Shown here in pieces: positions 37,423 through 46,706 of a stretch of DNA of 58,771 bases. The stretch's first letter is position 1. Each line of letters starts with the position of its first letter. The stretch spans positions 1 to 58,771 of the forward strand of contig NZ_JARNTV010000024.1 of assembly GCF_029433115.1 (NCBI RefSeq). Reading direction: 5' to 3'. Position numbers and translations under genes: made by a program. This DNA comes from Sphingomonas sp. AOB5. GTDB lineage: Bacteria > Pseudomonadota > Alphaproteobacteria > Sphingomonadales > Sphingomonadaceae. The notes beneath the pieces are model-generated. The model saw nothing but the letters and a program-made list of their open reading frames with translations, ran no database searches and had not been told where the DNA came from.

Positions 37423-38691
37423 CTATTCCGCCGCCTCTTCGGAGGCGGCGACCAGCTTGGTCAACGGACGGGGCGCCGACTCGATCACGGGCAGCGCCTC
37501 GATTTCCTTCGCACCGCCGGAAACTTCCAGCGTTTCGAAGCGCTTGGCCTGCGTCATTACCTGGCTTTCGAGGCTACCGACCATCGCATTATAGGCGCCG
37601 GTCGCAGCTTCTAGATTGCGGCCCATGCGCGCAACATGGCTGCCCATGGTCGCCAGACGCGAATGGAGTTCCTTGCCCAGCCGGGCGATCTCCGCCGCTT
37701 CCTCGGCCAGACGCTCCTGCCGCCAGACGCTGGCGACGGTGCGGGCGATGGCGACGAGATTGGTCGGCGTGGCGAGCAGCACGCGGCGCTCGAACGCCCA
37801 TTCCCACAGTGCGTCATCCTGCTCGAGCGCGGCGGTGAGGAATTGCTCGCCCGGGATGTAGAGGATCACATAATCGGCCGCGTCGCCGAACTGCTCCCAG
37901 TAATTCTTCGAGCCCAACTGTTGCGCGTGATTGCGGATCGCGGCGGCATGCGCCTTCAGATGCGCGGTGCGGGTGGCATCGTCGACCGCCTCGCTGGCGT
38001 CGAGATAGGCATTGAGCGAGCATTTGGCGTCGACGATCAGCTTGCGCCCGCCCGGCAGCTTGACCACCACGTCCGGACGCAGGCGACCGTCATCGGTGTT
38101 GACCGAAACTTCGGTCTGGAAATCGGCGAACTGCGAGAGGCCAGCCTGCTCCAGCACATTCTTCAGGCTCTGCTCGCCCCAGCGGCCACGCGCCTTGGGG
38201 CTGGCGCGCAGGGCGTTGACCAGCTTGGCGGTCTCGTCGCGCACTTGCGTGTGGCCCGCGTGGAGCAAGGTCACGGCTTCGCGCAGTGCCTGATAGCTGC
38301 CGACGCGCTCCTTCTCGACCTGGCTCAACCCTTCCTCATAGCGTTTCAGCGTGGCCTCGACCGGCTGAAGCAGCGCCTTGAGGTTCTGGCCCGCGACCTG
38401 CTCCGATTGCTTGAAGCGATCGTCGGCGCGCTTGAGGAAGCTTTCCTGCGCTTCGTTGAGGACGCGGCCGGCGAGTTCGGCGAAGCGAGCTTCGAGACCC
38501 GTGGTTTCGGCCTTCACCGTCGCCAGTTCCACCTGTGCGCGGCCTAGCTCTGCCGCGGCGGTCTTGAAGTCCGTTTCGCGCGCATCGCGTTCGGTGCGCA
38601 TCTGCGCGGCCCCGCGACCGCCGAGGAACCAGCCAAGCGCCAGACCGCCCAGAAGAGCGACAAGGACGAGGATGAGAGCGAGCGTATCCAA
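37423..38691 (-). CDS. rmuC: DNA recombination protein RmuC homologue
   Basis: A protein of about 422 residues: an N-terminal membrane helix (LALILVLVALLGGLALGWFL), a long coiled coil (ELGRAQVELATVKAETTGLE), and the RmuC nuclease-like domain with LRPDVVVKLPGGRKLIVDAK, CSLNAYLDA and YVILYIPGEQFLTAAL. RmuC limits recombination at inverted repeats; its biochemistry is unsettled. I place the start at TTG 38691 because a GGAGG site lies just before it. Two GTG codons (38718, 38709) inside the nonamer repeat are alternatives but lack a ribosome site. Confidence 0.87.
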   Translation of the reverse strand: MDTLALILVLVALLGGLALGWFLGGRGAAQMRTERDARETDFKTAAAELGRAQVELATVKAETTGLEARFAELAGRVLNEAQESFLKRADDRFKQSEQVAGQNLKALLQPVEATLKRYEEGLSQVEKERVGSYQALREAVTLLHAGHTQVRDETAKLVNALRASPKARGRWGEQSLKNVLEQAGLSQFADFQTEVSVNTDDGRLRPDVVVKLPGGRKLIVDAKCSLNAYLDASEAVDDATRTAHLKAHAAAIRNHAQQLGSKNYWEQFGDAADYVILYIPGEQFLTAALEQDDALWEWAFERRVLLATPTNLVAIARTVASVWRQERLAEEAAEIARLGKELHSRLATMGSHVARMGRNLEAATGAYNAMVGSLESQVMTQAKRFETLEVSGGAKEIEALPVIESAPRPLTKLVAASEEAAE

Positions 38692-38698
38692 GGAACCT

Positions 38699-38718
38699 CC
38701 AAGAGTCACAAGAGTCAC
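38699..38718 (-). repeat. Tandem nonamer repeat unit (copy 2)
   Basis: On the minus strand this reads GTGACTCTTGTGACTCTTG followed by GAGG, identical over 19 bases to 8752-8770. Here it lies directly upstream of, or as the first codons of, rmuC, with the ribosome site formed at its end. Confidence 0.6.
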
Positions 38719-38871
38719 GCTGATCGTGCGCGCGAGCGGGCCTGTGCGCCCGCGCGCGATGCGAGCGCGAAGGGGAACATAGGCCGAACATATCCTGTAG
38801 GACAGCGATTTTTCTTCGCCCCTGGTTTCCGCCCCTTGCAGGCGTAAACCGTCGCGCTACCGTCCGCCGCG

Positions 38872-40536
38872 ATGCTGACCGATATCGAAATCTCGCGCGC
38901 CGCGGCGCTTCGCCCCATCCCCGAAATCGCCGCCCGGCTGGATATCCCCGAGGCGGCGCTGCATCCCTATGGCCGGGCCAAGGCCAAGGTGGATCTGGGC
39001 TGGATCGAGGCGCAGCAAGCTGACGAGGGCAAGCTGATCCTGGTCACCGCGATCAACCCGACCCCCGCTGGCGAAGGCAAGACCACCACTTCGGTGGGGC
39101 TGGCCGACGCGCTGACCCGGATCGGCAAGCGGACCGCGCTTTGCCTGCGCGAGCCGTCGCTGGGACCCTGCTTCGGCACCAAGGGCGGGGCGGCCGGTGG
39201 CGGCTATGCGCAGGTGGTGCCGATGGAGGACATCAACCTCCACTTCACCGGCGATTTCCACGCGATCACCAGCGCCCACAATCTGCTGGCCGCGATGATC
39301 GACAACCATGTCCATTGGGGCAATGCGCTGGATATCGACGTGCGGCGGATCACCTGGCGGCGCGTGCTGGACATGAACGACCGCGCGCTGCGCGACGTGG
39401 CGCAATCGCTGGGCGGCCCGGCCAACGGCTTCCCTCGTGAAAGCGGGTTCGACATCACTGTTGCCAGCGAAGTGATGGCAATTCTGTGCCTTGCGACCAG
39501 TCTTGAAGATCTGGAAGCAAGATTGGGCCGGATCGTGGTGGCGCAGACGCGCGGCAAGCAGCCGGTTACCGCGCGCGACCTGAAGGCGGACGGGGCGATG
39601 GCCGTGCTGCTGAAGGACGCGATCATGCCGAACCTCGTCCAGACGCTGGAGGGCACCCCTGCCCTGCTTCATGGCGGGCCGTTCGCGAACATCGCCCATG
39701 GCTGCAATTCGGTGATTGCGACCCGCGCGGGCCTCAAGCTCGCCGATTATGTGGTGACCGAGGCCGGGTTCGGCGCCGATCTGGGCGCGGAGAAATTCTT
39801 CGACATCAAATGCCGTCAGGCGGGGCTGAAGCCGGCCGCGGCGGTGGTCGTCGCGACGGTGCGCGCGCTGAAGATGAATGGCGGGGTCGCCAAGGCCGAT
39901 CTGGGCAAGCCCGATGCAGACGCGGTGCGCCGCGGTGGCGTCAATCTGGCGCGGCATCTGGAGAATGTCCGCCAGTTCGGCGTGCCGGTGGTGGTGGCGG
40001 TGAACCACTTCACCAGCGATACCGAGGAAGAGACCGCCGTCATCGCCGAGATCGCGGCGGCGCAGGGGGCCAAGGCCATCACCTGCACCCATTGGGCCGA
40101 TGGCGGCTCGGGCGCGGAGGCGCTGGCCGAGGAAGTGGTGACGCTGACCGGCGGTGGCGCGCAGTTCGCGCCGCTCTACAGCGACGACCTCGGGCTGTTC
40201 GAGAAGATCAACACCGTCGCGACGCGCATCTATCGCGCCGAGGAAGCTGTGGCCGACCCGAGCGTGAAGGCGCAGTTGAAGCGCTGGGAAGAAGCCGGGT
40301 TCGGGCATCTGCCGGTGTGCATGGCGAAGACGCAATATAGCTTCTCGACCGATCCCGCCGCGCTGGGCGCACCCACCGGTCATGTCGTGCCGGTGCGCGA
40401 GGTGCGGCTGGCGGCGGGCGCGGGGTTCGTGGTGGCGATCTGTGGGGAGATCATGACGATGCCGGGCCTGCCACGCGTGCCGGCGGCGGAATCGATCCGC
40501 ATCGGCGCGGACGGGGCGATCGAAGGGCTGTTCTGA
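38872..40536 (+). CDS. fhs: Formate-tetrahydrofolate ligase
   Basis: This 554-residue enzyme forms 10-formyl-THF from formate, THF and ATP, feeding one-carbon metabolism. Signatures are the ATP-binding [18 protein letters not shown] (about residues 64-81), [49 protein letters not shown] and [15 protein letters not shown]. The length and domains are complete. It is divergent from rmuC across a 180-base gap that contains a GC-rich inverted repeat but no further gene. Followed by a REP-like pair. Confidence 0.96.
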   Translation: MLTDIEISRAAALRPIPEIAARLDIPEAALHPYGRAKAKVDLGWIEAQQADEGKLILVTAINPTPAGEGKTTTSVGLADALTRIGKRTALCLREPSLGPCFGTKGGAAGGGYAQVVPMEDINLHFTGDFHAITSAHNLLAAMIDNHVHWGNALDIDVRRITWRRVLDMNDRALRDVAQSLGGPANGFPRESGFDITVASEVMAILCLATSLEDLEARLGRIVVAQTRGKQPVTARDLKADGAMAVLLKDAIMPNLVQTLEGTPALLHGGPFANIAHGCNSVIATRAGLKLADYVVTEAGFGADLGAEKFFDIKCRQAGLKPAAAVVVATVRALKMNGGVAKADLGKPDADAVRRGGVNLARHLENVRQFGVPVVVAVNHFTSDTEEETAVIAEIAAAQGAKAITCTHWADGGSGAEALAEEVVTLTGGGAQFAPLYSDDLGLFEKINTVATRIYRAEEAVADPSVKAQLKRWEEAGFGHLPVCMAKTQYSFSTDPAALGAPTGHVVPVREVRLAAGAGFVVAICGEIMTMPGLPRVPAAESIRIGADGAIEGLF

Positions 40537-40548
40537 GAACCTCATGCC

Positions 40549-40652
40549 CTTTCCCAGCGGAGGCTGGGGTCCAGTCGCACTGAAGAGGTTGGAGAGGGTA
40601 GAACGCAACAATATCCACCTCTGCAACTGGGCCCCAGCCTTCGCTGGGGAAG
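40549..40652. repeat. Inverted pair of REP-like units
   Basis: Two 26-base units (40549-40574 and 40627-40652), complementary at 23 of 26 positions and flanking 52 bases, just after fhs. Each contains the CCAGCG-AGGCTGGG core shared with the repeats at 2428-2500 and 34794-34869. Confidence 0.7.
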
Positions 40653-40718
40653 GAAGATTTTCAGAGGGATCGGCACCGTAACGATGGAACGTCGCCGTCG
40701 CTCACCCGTTGGCCGGGG

Positions 40719-41165
40719 ATGAAGCTGTTCCTTCCTCTCGCCGCGCTGGCGCTTGCCGCATGCTCGTCCGAGCCGGTCAACCAGACTGCCGATCTGCCCG
40801 AGACTGCGCCGCCGGTCGCGACGCCGGAGCCTGGACCATCCACCACGCCGATGCCGGAGCCTGCCCGCTATATCGGCCGCTGGGCAGCGACGCCGCAGCT
40901 TTGCGCCGGGGGCGTATGGCGGTTCGAGGAGATGGACCTTTCCACCGCAGGCGAAGTCTCGTGCGACTTCCACCGCGTGGCGAATGTGCCCGGCGGTTAT
41001 GATGTCGCCGCGACCTGTTTTGCCGAGGGCAATCGCAGCGAGGAAGCGATCAGGCTGCGCTTCCCGGCGAATGGCGGCGGCATGACGGTGGAATCGAAGC
41101 TTTTCCAGCCGGTTAGCCTGATCCGGTGCGATGCAAACAAGGACGAGTCGAGCAAGGACCGTTAA
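40719..41165 (+). CDS. Small lipoprotein of unknown function
   Basis: A 148-residue protein with a lipobox (LAALALAAC, Cys at residue 15), then a Pro/Thr/Glu-rich linker (PETAPPVATPEPGPSTTP) and a compact domain starting RYIGRWAATPQLCAGGVWRF with cysteines at CDFHRV, CFAEG and IRCDAN. This fits an outer-membrane-anchored periplasmic domain. The family is not recognised. The ATG at 40719 follows GGCCGGGG. It is 23 bases before the hydroxylase gene. Confidence 0.78.
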   Translation: MKLFLPLAALALAACSSEPVNQTADLPETAPPVATPEPGPSTTPMPEPARYIGRWAATPQLCAGGVWRFEEMDLSTAGEVSCDFHRVANVPGGYDVAATCFAEGNRSEEAIRLRFPANGGGMTVESKLFQPVSLIRCDANKDESSKDR

Positions 41166-41188
41166 CCTTAGCGTGCCATGATGGGCGC

Positions 41189-42010
41189 ATGGACGCGCTG
41201 GCCCCCATCATCGACTATGTGCTGCTGGCAGCGCCCGTATGGATCTTCGCGTTCGCATTCATGACCGCGCTCGAGCTGTTGCTGCCGCGAGGCAGGAATT
41301 CCATCGCCGGGCGCATTCCCGGATTGATGTTCTGGGCGATCTGGCTGCCCGCGACCTGGGCGGTCTATGGGCTGTTCCATCAATTCTGGGCGTATCTGGG
41401 CATCCGTCCGCTGATCGTGTTGCCGCTGTCGCTCGACTGGACGGGTGCCATCGCGGTAATCGCGGCGCCGATCGTCGGCGCGATGGTCGGCGACTTCTTC
41501 TTCTACTGGTTCCACCGCGCGCAGCATCGCTGGCTGTGGCGCTATCACGCCGTGCATCATTCGATCCGCGAGATGAGCGCGGCGAACAGCTATCACCATA
41601 TCAGCGAGCCGGTGGTGCACACCCTGCTCTATCTGATCCCGACCAGCCTGATCGTGTCCTATACCGGCCCGGTCGCGCCGGCGATGACGGTGCTGCTGTA
41701 TCTGCACGCCAGCTATATCCATTCGCCCGCCGCGATCAGCTTCGGACCCGGCCGCGCGCTGTTCGTCGACAATCGCTTCCACCGCATCCATCACTCGCTC
41801 GACGAGAAGCATTTCGACCATAATTTCGGGGCGTTCACGACCATCTGGGACCGGTTGTTCGGCACGGCATGGTATCCGGCGAAGGACGAATGGCCCGATG
41901 TCGGGCTGGCCGAGGTGGATCAGCCGCGCACCGTGGCGGAATGGATCACCCTGCCCGGCCGCTATGCGCGGGCGACTGCGACTGCGGCTGCAAACCCTGT
42001 GGTTCGATAG
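41189..42010 (+). CDS. Fatty acid hydroxylase / sterol desaturase family membrane enzyme
   Basis: This 273-residue di-iron membrane protein has about four transmembrane helices and the histidine clusters FHRAQHRW, YHAVHHS, YHHISEP, and FHRIHHSLDEKHFDHNFG, which chelate two irons in this family. In bacteria such enzymes hydroxylate carotenoids, lipids or ceramides. Sphingomonads make sphingolipids and zeaxanthin-like pigments, so both are options; there is no pigment gene nearby to decide. The start at 41189 gives MDALAPIIDY. Confidence 0.88.
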   Translation: MDALAPIIDYVLLAAPVWIFAFAFMTALELLLPRGRNSIAGRIPGLMFWAIWLPATWAVYGLFHQFWAYLGIRPLIVLPLSLDWTGAIAVIAAPIVGAMVGDFFFYWFHRAQHRWLWRYHAVHHSIREMSAANSYHHISEPVVHTLLYLIPTSLIVSYTGPVAPAMTVLLYLHASYIHSPAAISFGPGRALFVDNRFHRIHHSLDEKHFDHNFGAFTTIWDRLFGTAWYPAKDEWPDVGLAEVDQPRTVAEWITLPGRYARATATAAANPVVR

Positions 42011-42083
42011 GGAATAGTTTCCCTACCCGCACCCCAACCAACCCTCGGTTGTCCTGCGCCGCCCTCCGGCCCATTTCCCCGGC

Positions 42084-42869
42084 ATGGCATCCCTTCTCGA
42101 TCCTTCCGCGCGTGGGCGCGTGATCCTTGTCGGTGCGGGTCCGGGCGATCCGGGCCTGTTGACCGTCCGCGCCGTGGAGGCGCTCGCGCAGGCGGACGTG
42201 CTGGTCCATGACGGGCTGGTCGATCCGCGCGTGCTCGATCTGGCGCCGCAGGCGCACCGCATTTCGGTCGCCAAGCAGCGTTCCAAGCACACGCTGTCGC
42301 AGGACGCGATCAACGCGCTGATCGTCGCGCATGTGAAGACCGGCGCGATCGTGGTGCGGCTGAAGGGCGGCGATCCCTTCATCTTCGGTCGCGGCGGCGA
42401 GGAAGTGGAAGCGGTGCGCGCGGCCGGACTGAAGGTCGAGGTGATTCCGGGCATTTCGGCGGCGCTTGGTGCCGCGGCGGAAGCGATGCTGCCGCTGACC
42501 CATCGCGACTGGTCGAGCGCGGTCAGCTTTGTGGCGGGCCAGTGCAAGGGACTTTCCGACCAGAACTGGTCCGGGCTGGCCGGCAAGGGCCGCACGCTGG
42601 TGATCTATATGGGCGTCGCGACCTGCCCCGATATCAGCGAGAAGCTGATGAACGACGGCGTCGCGCCGGACATGCCGGTCGCGGTGCTGGAGCGCGGTAC
42701 GCTCGAGGGTTCGCGGGCGATGCGGACCCTGCTCGCCGATCTTGGCCCAATGGTCGAGCGCGAGAAGGTCAAGAGCCCGGCGATCATCGTCGTGGGCGAA
42801 GTCGTCATGCTGTCGGACGCCGAGAGCAAGCTGGCGAGCTGGGCCAAGGCCGCGGAGGCGCTCGCATGA
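42084..42869 (+). CDS. cobA: Uroporphyrinogen-III C-methyltransferase
   Basis: A 261-residue SUMT enzyme that adds two methyl groups to uroporphyrinogen III to give precorrin-2. Marks are VGAGPGDPGLLT (about 16-27), AQADVLVHDGLVDPRVLDLA, VVRLKGGDPFIFGRGGEEVE and PGISAALGAAAEAMLPLTHRD. As the first gene of the sulfite-reductase operon it most likely supplies siroheme rather than cobalamin. The oxidase/chelatase part of CysG is not fused and not seen here. It overlaps the DUF2849 gene by four bases. Confidence 0.95.
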   Translation: MASLLDPSARGRVILVGAGPGDPGLLTVRAVEALAQADVLVHDGLVDPRVLDLAPQAHRISVAKQRSKHTLSQDAINALIVAHVKTGAIVVRLKGGDPFIFGRGGEEVEAVRAAGLKVEVIPGISAALGAAAEAMLPLTHRDWSSAVSFVAGQCKGLSDQNWSGLAGKGRTLVIYMGVATCPDISEKLMNDGVAPDMPVAVLERGTLEGSRAMRTLLADLGPMVEREKVKSPAIIVVGEVVMLSDAESKLASWAKAAEALA

Positions 42870-43162
42870 AACTGCTGACCGGAAACGACCTCGCCACCGG
42901 CGACGTGACCTGGTGGACCGGCTCGGGCTGGTCGCGCCATGTGGAGGAAGCCGCGGATGTCGGCGATCAGGGCGAAGCGATTGCGCATGCCGAAGAAGGC
43001 GCGCGCCGGGTCAACGCACCCTATGTGATCGACGCGACGGCGACGCCCGAAGGCCCCCGCCCCGCGCATATCAAGGACCGCGTCCGCGCGCTCGGCCCCA
43101 CCGTGCGCCCCGACCTGACGCTGAAACCCGCCGACCCCAATGCCGGCAGCTGGGTGATCTGA
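42866..43162 (+). CDS. DUF2849 protein of the sulfite-reduction operon
   Basis: This 98-residue protein opens MKLLTGNDLATGDVTWWTG, and its W-x-x-x-WxxH pattern (GWSRHVEEAADV) and C-terminal THV-like PHIKDRVRALGPTV region are typical of DUF2849, a family nearly always next to cysI in alphaproteobacteria. The fold and role are unknown; a small accessory to sulfite reductase is the natural guess. It is coupled to cobA (ATGA) and lies one base before cysI. Confidence 0.88.
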   Translation: MKLLTGNDLATGDVTWWTGSGWSRHVEEAADVGDQGEAIAHAEEGARRVNAPYVIDATATPEGPRPAHIKDRVRALGPTVRPDLTLKPADPNAGSWVI

Positions 43163-43163
43163 C

Positions 43164-44795
43164 ATGTACAAATACGACACTTACGATCAGGCGATCGTCG
43201 ATGCCCGGGTCGAGGAATTCCGCGACCAGGTGAACCGCCGCCTTGCCGGACAGATCACCGAGGACCAGTTCAAGCCGCTGCGGCTTATGAACGGTCTCTA
43301 TCTGCAGCTGCACGCGTACATGCTGCGCGTCGCCATCCCCTATGGCACGCTGGACAGCCGCCAGATGCGGATGCTGGGTCATATCGCGCGCAAGTACGAC
43401 CGTGACTATGGTCACTTCACCACACGCCAGAACCTCCAGTATAACTGGATCAAGCTGGAGGACGCACCGGATATCCTCGCCGATCTCGCTTCGGTGGAGA
43501 TGCATGCGATCCAGACGAGCGGGAATTGCATCCGCAACATCTCGTCCGATCAGTTTGCGGGTGCCGCGGCCGACGAGATCGCAGATCCGCGCCCCTGGGC
43601 CGAACTGCTGCGCCAGTGGAGCACCTTCCACCCCGAATTCAGCTATTTGCCGCGCAAGTTCAAGATCGCGGTGATCGCGTCGGACGAGGATCGCGCGGCG
43701 ATGCGCCTGCACGATATCGGTATCCAGATCGTCGCCAAGGACGGCGTGCTGGGCGCCAAGGTGTTCGTCGGCGGCGGCATGGGCCGCACCCCGATGATCG
43801 CGCCGGAAATCAAGGACTTCGTGCCGTTCGAGGACTTCCTGAGCTATATGGAAGCCTGCCTGCGCGTCTATAATCGCTATGGCCGCCGGGATAATATCTA
43901 CAAGGCGCGGATCAAGATCCTGATCCATGAGATCGGGGCCGAGAAGTATACGCAGGAAGTCGAGGCTGAGTTCGCCAAGGTGAAGGCGCTGGGCATCGAT
44001 CCGCCGCGCGCGGAGCTGGAGCGGATCGAAGCCTTTTTCGCGCCGCCGGCCTATGAGGCGGGTGCGTCGGACGCAATCGACCGGACCGATCCGGACTTCG
44101 CGGTGTGGCTCGACCAGAATGTCCTGGCGCACAAGGCGCCGGGCTATGTCATCGTCAATATCAGCCTGAAGCCGACGGGCGGCATTCCGGGCGACGCTAC
44201 GTCCGCGCAGATCGACCTGATGGCCGACCTGGCGGAGAAGTACAGCTTCGACGAGTTGCGCGTGACCCATGCGCAGAACATCGTCCTGCCGCATGTGAGG
44301 AAGGCCGATCTCTACACGATCTGGCAGGTGCTGGCCGACAACGGGCTGGCCAAAGCCAATCTGGACCTGATCAGCGACATCATCGCCTGCCCCGGTCTCG
44401 ATTACTGCTCGCTAGCCAATGCGCGCTCGATCCCGGTTGCGCAGAAGATCGCGACGCGTTTCTCCGATCTGGGCCGCCAGCGCGACTTGGGCGAGCTGAA
44501 GCTGAAGATCAGCGGCTGCATCAACGCCTGCGGCCACCACCACGCCGGCCATATCGGCATTCTGGGCGTCGACCGTAAGGGCGTGGAGAATTACCAGCTC
44601 CTGCTCGGCGGATCGGGCGCGGAGGACGTGTCGCTCGCCAAAATCACTGGCCCCGGCTTCAGCGAGGACGGCATCGTCGACGCCGTGGAAAAGGCAACCG
44701 ACGTGTATCTGGCGCAGCGTACCGATGGGGAGCGTTTCCTCGACACCTATCGCCGCATCGGCATGGAGCCGTTCAAGGAGGCGATTTATGGGTGA
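43164..44795 (+). CDS. cysI: Assimilatory sulfite reductase hemoprotein
   Basis: A 543-residue siroheme/4Fe-4S protein reducing sulfite to sulfide. The cluster ligands are C409, C415, C452 and C456 (CPGLDYC and CINAC), followed by GHHHAGHIG. The two ferredoxin-like repeats begin around TRQNLQYNWIKLEDAP and THAQNIVLPHV. No flavoprotein CysJ is adjacent, so the electron donor may be a ferredoxin. Nitrite reductase is the alternative for this family, but cysH and cobA neighbours favour sulfite. It overlaps the DUF934 gene by eight bases. Confidence 0.94.
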   Translation: MYKYDTYDQAIVDARVEEFRDQVNRRLAGQITEDQFKPLRLMNGLYLQLHAYMLRVAIPYGTLDSRQMRMLGHIARKYDRDYGHFTTRQNLQYNWIKLEDAPDILADLASVEMHAIQTSGNCIRNISSDQFAGAAADEIADPRPWAELLRQWSTFHPEFSYLPRKFKIAVIASDEDRAAMRLHDIGIQIVAKDGVLGAKVFVGGGMGRTPMIAPEIKDFVPFEDFLSYMEACLRVYNRYGRRDNIYKARIKILIHEIGAEKYTQEVEAEFAKVKALGIDPPRAELERIEAFFAPPAYEAGASDAIDRTDPDFAVWLDQNVLAHKAPGYVIVNISLKPTGGIPGDATSAQIDLMADLAEKYSFDELRVTHAQNIVLPHVRKADLYTIWQVLADNGLAKANLDLISDIIACPGLDYCSLANARSIPVAQKIATRFSDLGRQRDLGELKLKISGCINACGHHHAGHIGILGVDRKGVENYQLLLGGSGAEDVSLAKITGPGFSEDGIVDAVEKATDVYLAQRTDGERFLDTYRRIGMEPFKEAIYG

Positions 44796-45240
44796 TGTCA
44801 ACGATTTGCCGGCGAACGCCGGCGGGCTGCGCTACCGCAACGACGAGCCTCATGACGAGCCCGCTGTCACGCTGGACGCATTCCTCGGCCAGTCGAACGC
44901 CACCGCCGTCCGCATCGAGGCAGGCGACGAGATCGCGCCGCTGCTCAGCCAGCTCGACCGGCTGGCGCTGGTGGAAGTGAGCTTCCCCAAGTTCCGTGAC
45001 GGCCGCGGCTATTCGACCGCGCGCATCCTGCGCGAAGCCGGGTACAAGGGCGAACTGCGCGCGCAGGGCGATGTGCTGGTCGACCAGATCCCGCTGATGC
45101 GCCGCTGCGGCTTCGACAGCTTTGCCCCTGAGGCCGAGATCGACCAGGCGACGCTGACCGCGGCGCTGGAACGGTACGAGTTCGTCTATCAGGCCGCGGC
45201 CGACGAGCATGTGCCGGTGTGGAAACGGCGGCATGGCTGA
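44788..45240 (+). CDS. DUF934 protein of the sulfite-reduction operon
   Basis: This 150-residue soluble protein has the DUF934 (COG3749) core LALVEVSFPKFRDGRGYSTA followed by RILREAGYKGELRAQGDVLV and MRRCGFDSF. The family is a constant partner of cysI and cysH in alpha- and betaproteobacteria, with no defined activity. One cysteine is visible. It overlaps both cysI and cysH, so stoichiometric coupling is likely. Confidence 0.9.
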   Translation: MGDVNDLPANAGGLRYRNDEPHDEPAVTLDAFLGQSNATAVRIEAGDEIAPLLSQLDRLALVEVSFPKFRDGRGYSTARILREAGYKGELRAQGDVLVDQIPLMRRCGFDSFAPEAEIDQATLTAALERYEFVYQAAADEHVPVWKRRHG

Positions 45241-45997
45241 CGCCGACATTAGGAAGGTTGATCGTATCGACCTGACGCCGCGCTTCACCGAAGCCGATGC
45301 GGTGCGCCTGAACAACATGTTCCGCGGCGCCGACACGCTGGAAATGCTGCGCGCGGTGCTCGGCAATCACATGCTGGGCGATGTCGGCATCGTTTCGTCC
45401 TTCGGCGCGGAGAGCGCCGCGCTGCTCCACCTGATCGCCAGTGTGGATCGCAGTATCCCGGTGATGTTCATCGATACCGGAAAGCACTTCCCCGAGACGC
45501 TGGCCTATCGCGACCAGCTGGCCGAACTGCTCGGCCTGAACCTGCGCATTCTCTCGCCCGATCCCGAGACCATCACCAAGCGCGACGAGACGGGCCTGCG
45601 CTGGTCCTACGATCCCGATGGCTGCTGCGAGATCCGCAAGGTCGCGCCGCTGGAAAAGGCGCTGGTCGATTTCGACGCGACGATCACCGGCCGCAAGGCG
45701 TTCCAGGCGAGCACGCGCGGCAATTTGCCCCGCTTCGAGATCGACGGGGACCGGCTGAAGGTGAACCCCTTCGCCAGCTGGACCAAGGCTGACCTCGAAG
45801 CCTATTTCGAAGCGCATGACCTGCCCCGGCATCCGCTGGAGGCGCAGGGCTATCTCTCGATCGGCTGTGCGCCGTGCACCAGCGTGGTGAAGCCGGGCGA
45901 AGACCCGCGTGCGGGCCGCTGGCGCGGCTGGGAAAAGACCGAGTGCGGCATCCATACGCCCACCGACGATAACGATCCGAACCTGCCGGTGTTCTGA
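45233..45997 (+). CDS. cysH: Phosphoadenylyl-/adenylyl-sulfate reductase
   Basis: A 254-residue thioredoxin-dependent reductase making sulfite from activated sulfate. It has the Cys-Cys pair C131/C132 (GCCEIRK) and C212/C215 (IGCAPC), the four ligands of a 4Fe-4S cluster that marks the APS-type enzymes, and the C-terminal catalytic Cys in ECGIH. The ATP-PPase-like motif VSSFGAESAALLHL is also present. APS rather than PAPS is therefore the likely substrate. Last gene of the cobA operon, overlapping DUF934 by eight bases. Confidence 0.94.
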   Translation: MADADIRKVDRIDLTPRFTEADAVRLNNMFRGADTLEMLRAVLGNHMLGDVGIVSSFGAESAALLHLIASVDRSIPVMFIDTGKHFPETLAYRDQLAELLGLNLRILSPDPETITKRDETGLRWSYDPDGCCEIRKVAPLEKALVDFDATITGRKAFQASTRGNLPRFEIDGDRLKVNPFASWTKADLEAYFEAHDLPRHPLEAQGYLSIGCAPCTSVVKPGEDPRAGRWRGWEKTECGIHTPTDDNDPNLPVF

Positions 45998-46020
45998 TCC
46001 GCCGGGTTTGACCGGCCTTC

Positions 46021-46596
46021 ATGATATGTTATCACACGGCCATGCCGATGCTGGCCGCATTGCTCATGATGGCTTCCGACGACGCCGCGACACTGCGCGA
46101 GGCGATCGTCTCGCGCTGCGACATCGCTCCCGAACGGCTCGCGATCGAGCAGATGGATGGACAGGCCGAGGCGGTGCTGGCGCTCAAAGGAAGCGCGCCG
46201 CTGAACGATATGCAGCTCGATTGCTTCGGAAAGGAGATCGCGGGCGCACAGACTGTCGGCTTCACCATCGAGGATGATGCGATCAGCCGGCGTTACAGCA
46301 CCCTTGCCGCCACCCGCGCGCTCGACAGTCTGGGACGGTCGGCGCCGCTGCCGGTATTCGACCGCGGGCGGGAAAGCGTCGCGGCCTATGCGGTGCGGCT
46401 CGAGCGGCTGTGCGGCGTCGCACCGCGTTCGACCCTGCGCGCGGTGCGGGGCAATATCGAGGTGATCCCGAGCGCGATCGACCGCAAGGGCCGCGCTTTC
46501 CTGCGCGTGCATTGCACGATCACTACGGCTTCGGCCGCCGGGTTCAGTCCGTTCGGCACGGTGCCGGAGGTCCCGCTGCACATCGAAGTGCGTTGA
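46021..46596 (+). CDS. Hypothetical, possibly exported protein
   Basis: This 191-residue protein, or 184 residues if it starts at the ATG 46042, which gives MPMLAALLMMASDDAATL, a weak signal peptide. Cysteines occur at SRCDIAP, LDCFGKE, RLCGV and RVHCTIT, possibly two disulfides. The C-terminus SPFGTVPEVPLHIEVR looks beta-rich. No family is recognised and no ribosome site decides the start. It follows cysH by 23 bases but is unlikely to be part of sulfur metabolism. Confidence 0.6.
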   Translation: MICYHTAMPMLAALLMMASDDAATLREAIVSRCDIAPERLAIEQMDGQAEAVLALKGSAPLNDMQLDCFGKEIAGAQTVGFTIEDDAISRRYSTLAATRALDSLGRSAPLPVFDRGRESVAAYAVRLERLCGVAPRSTLRAVRGNIEVIPSAIDRKGRAFLRVHCTITTASAAGFSPFGTVPEVPLHIEVR

Positions 46597-46706
46597 CGCG
46601 CCCCGCGCATTCTGTTCCCTTCCCTCCAGTGCCTGCCGATGCGGCGGAGATGCGGACCAACCGCGCCCGTCACAGCCTGTCCCGGTAGCGCATGTGGAGA
46701 GTGATG

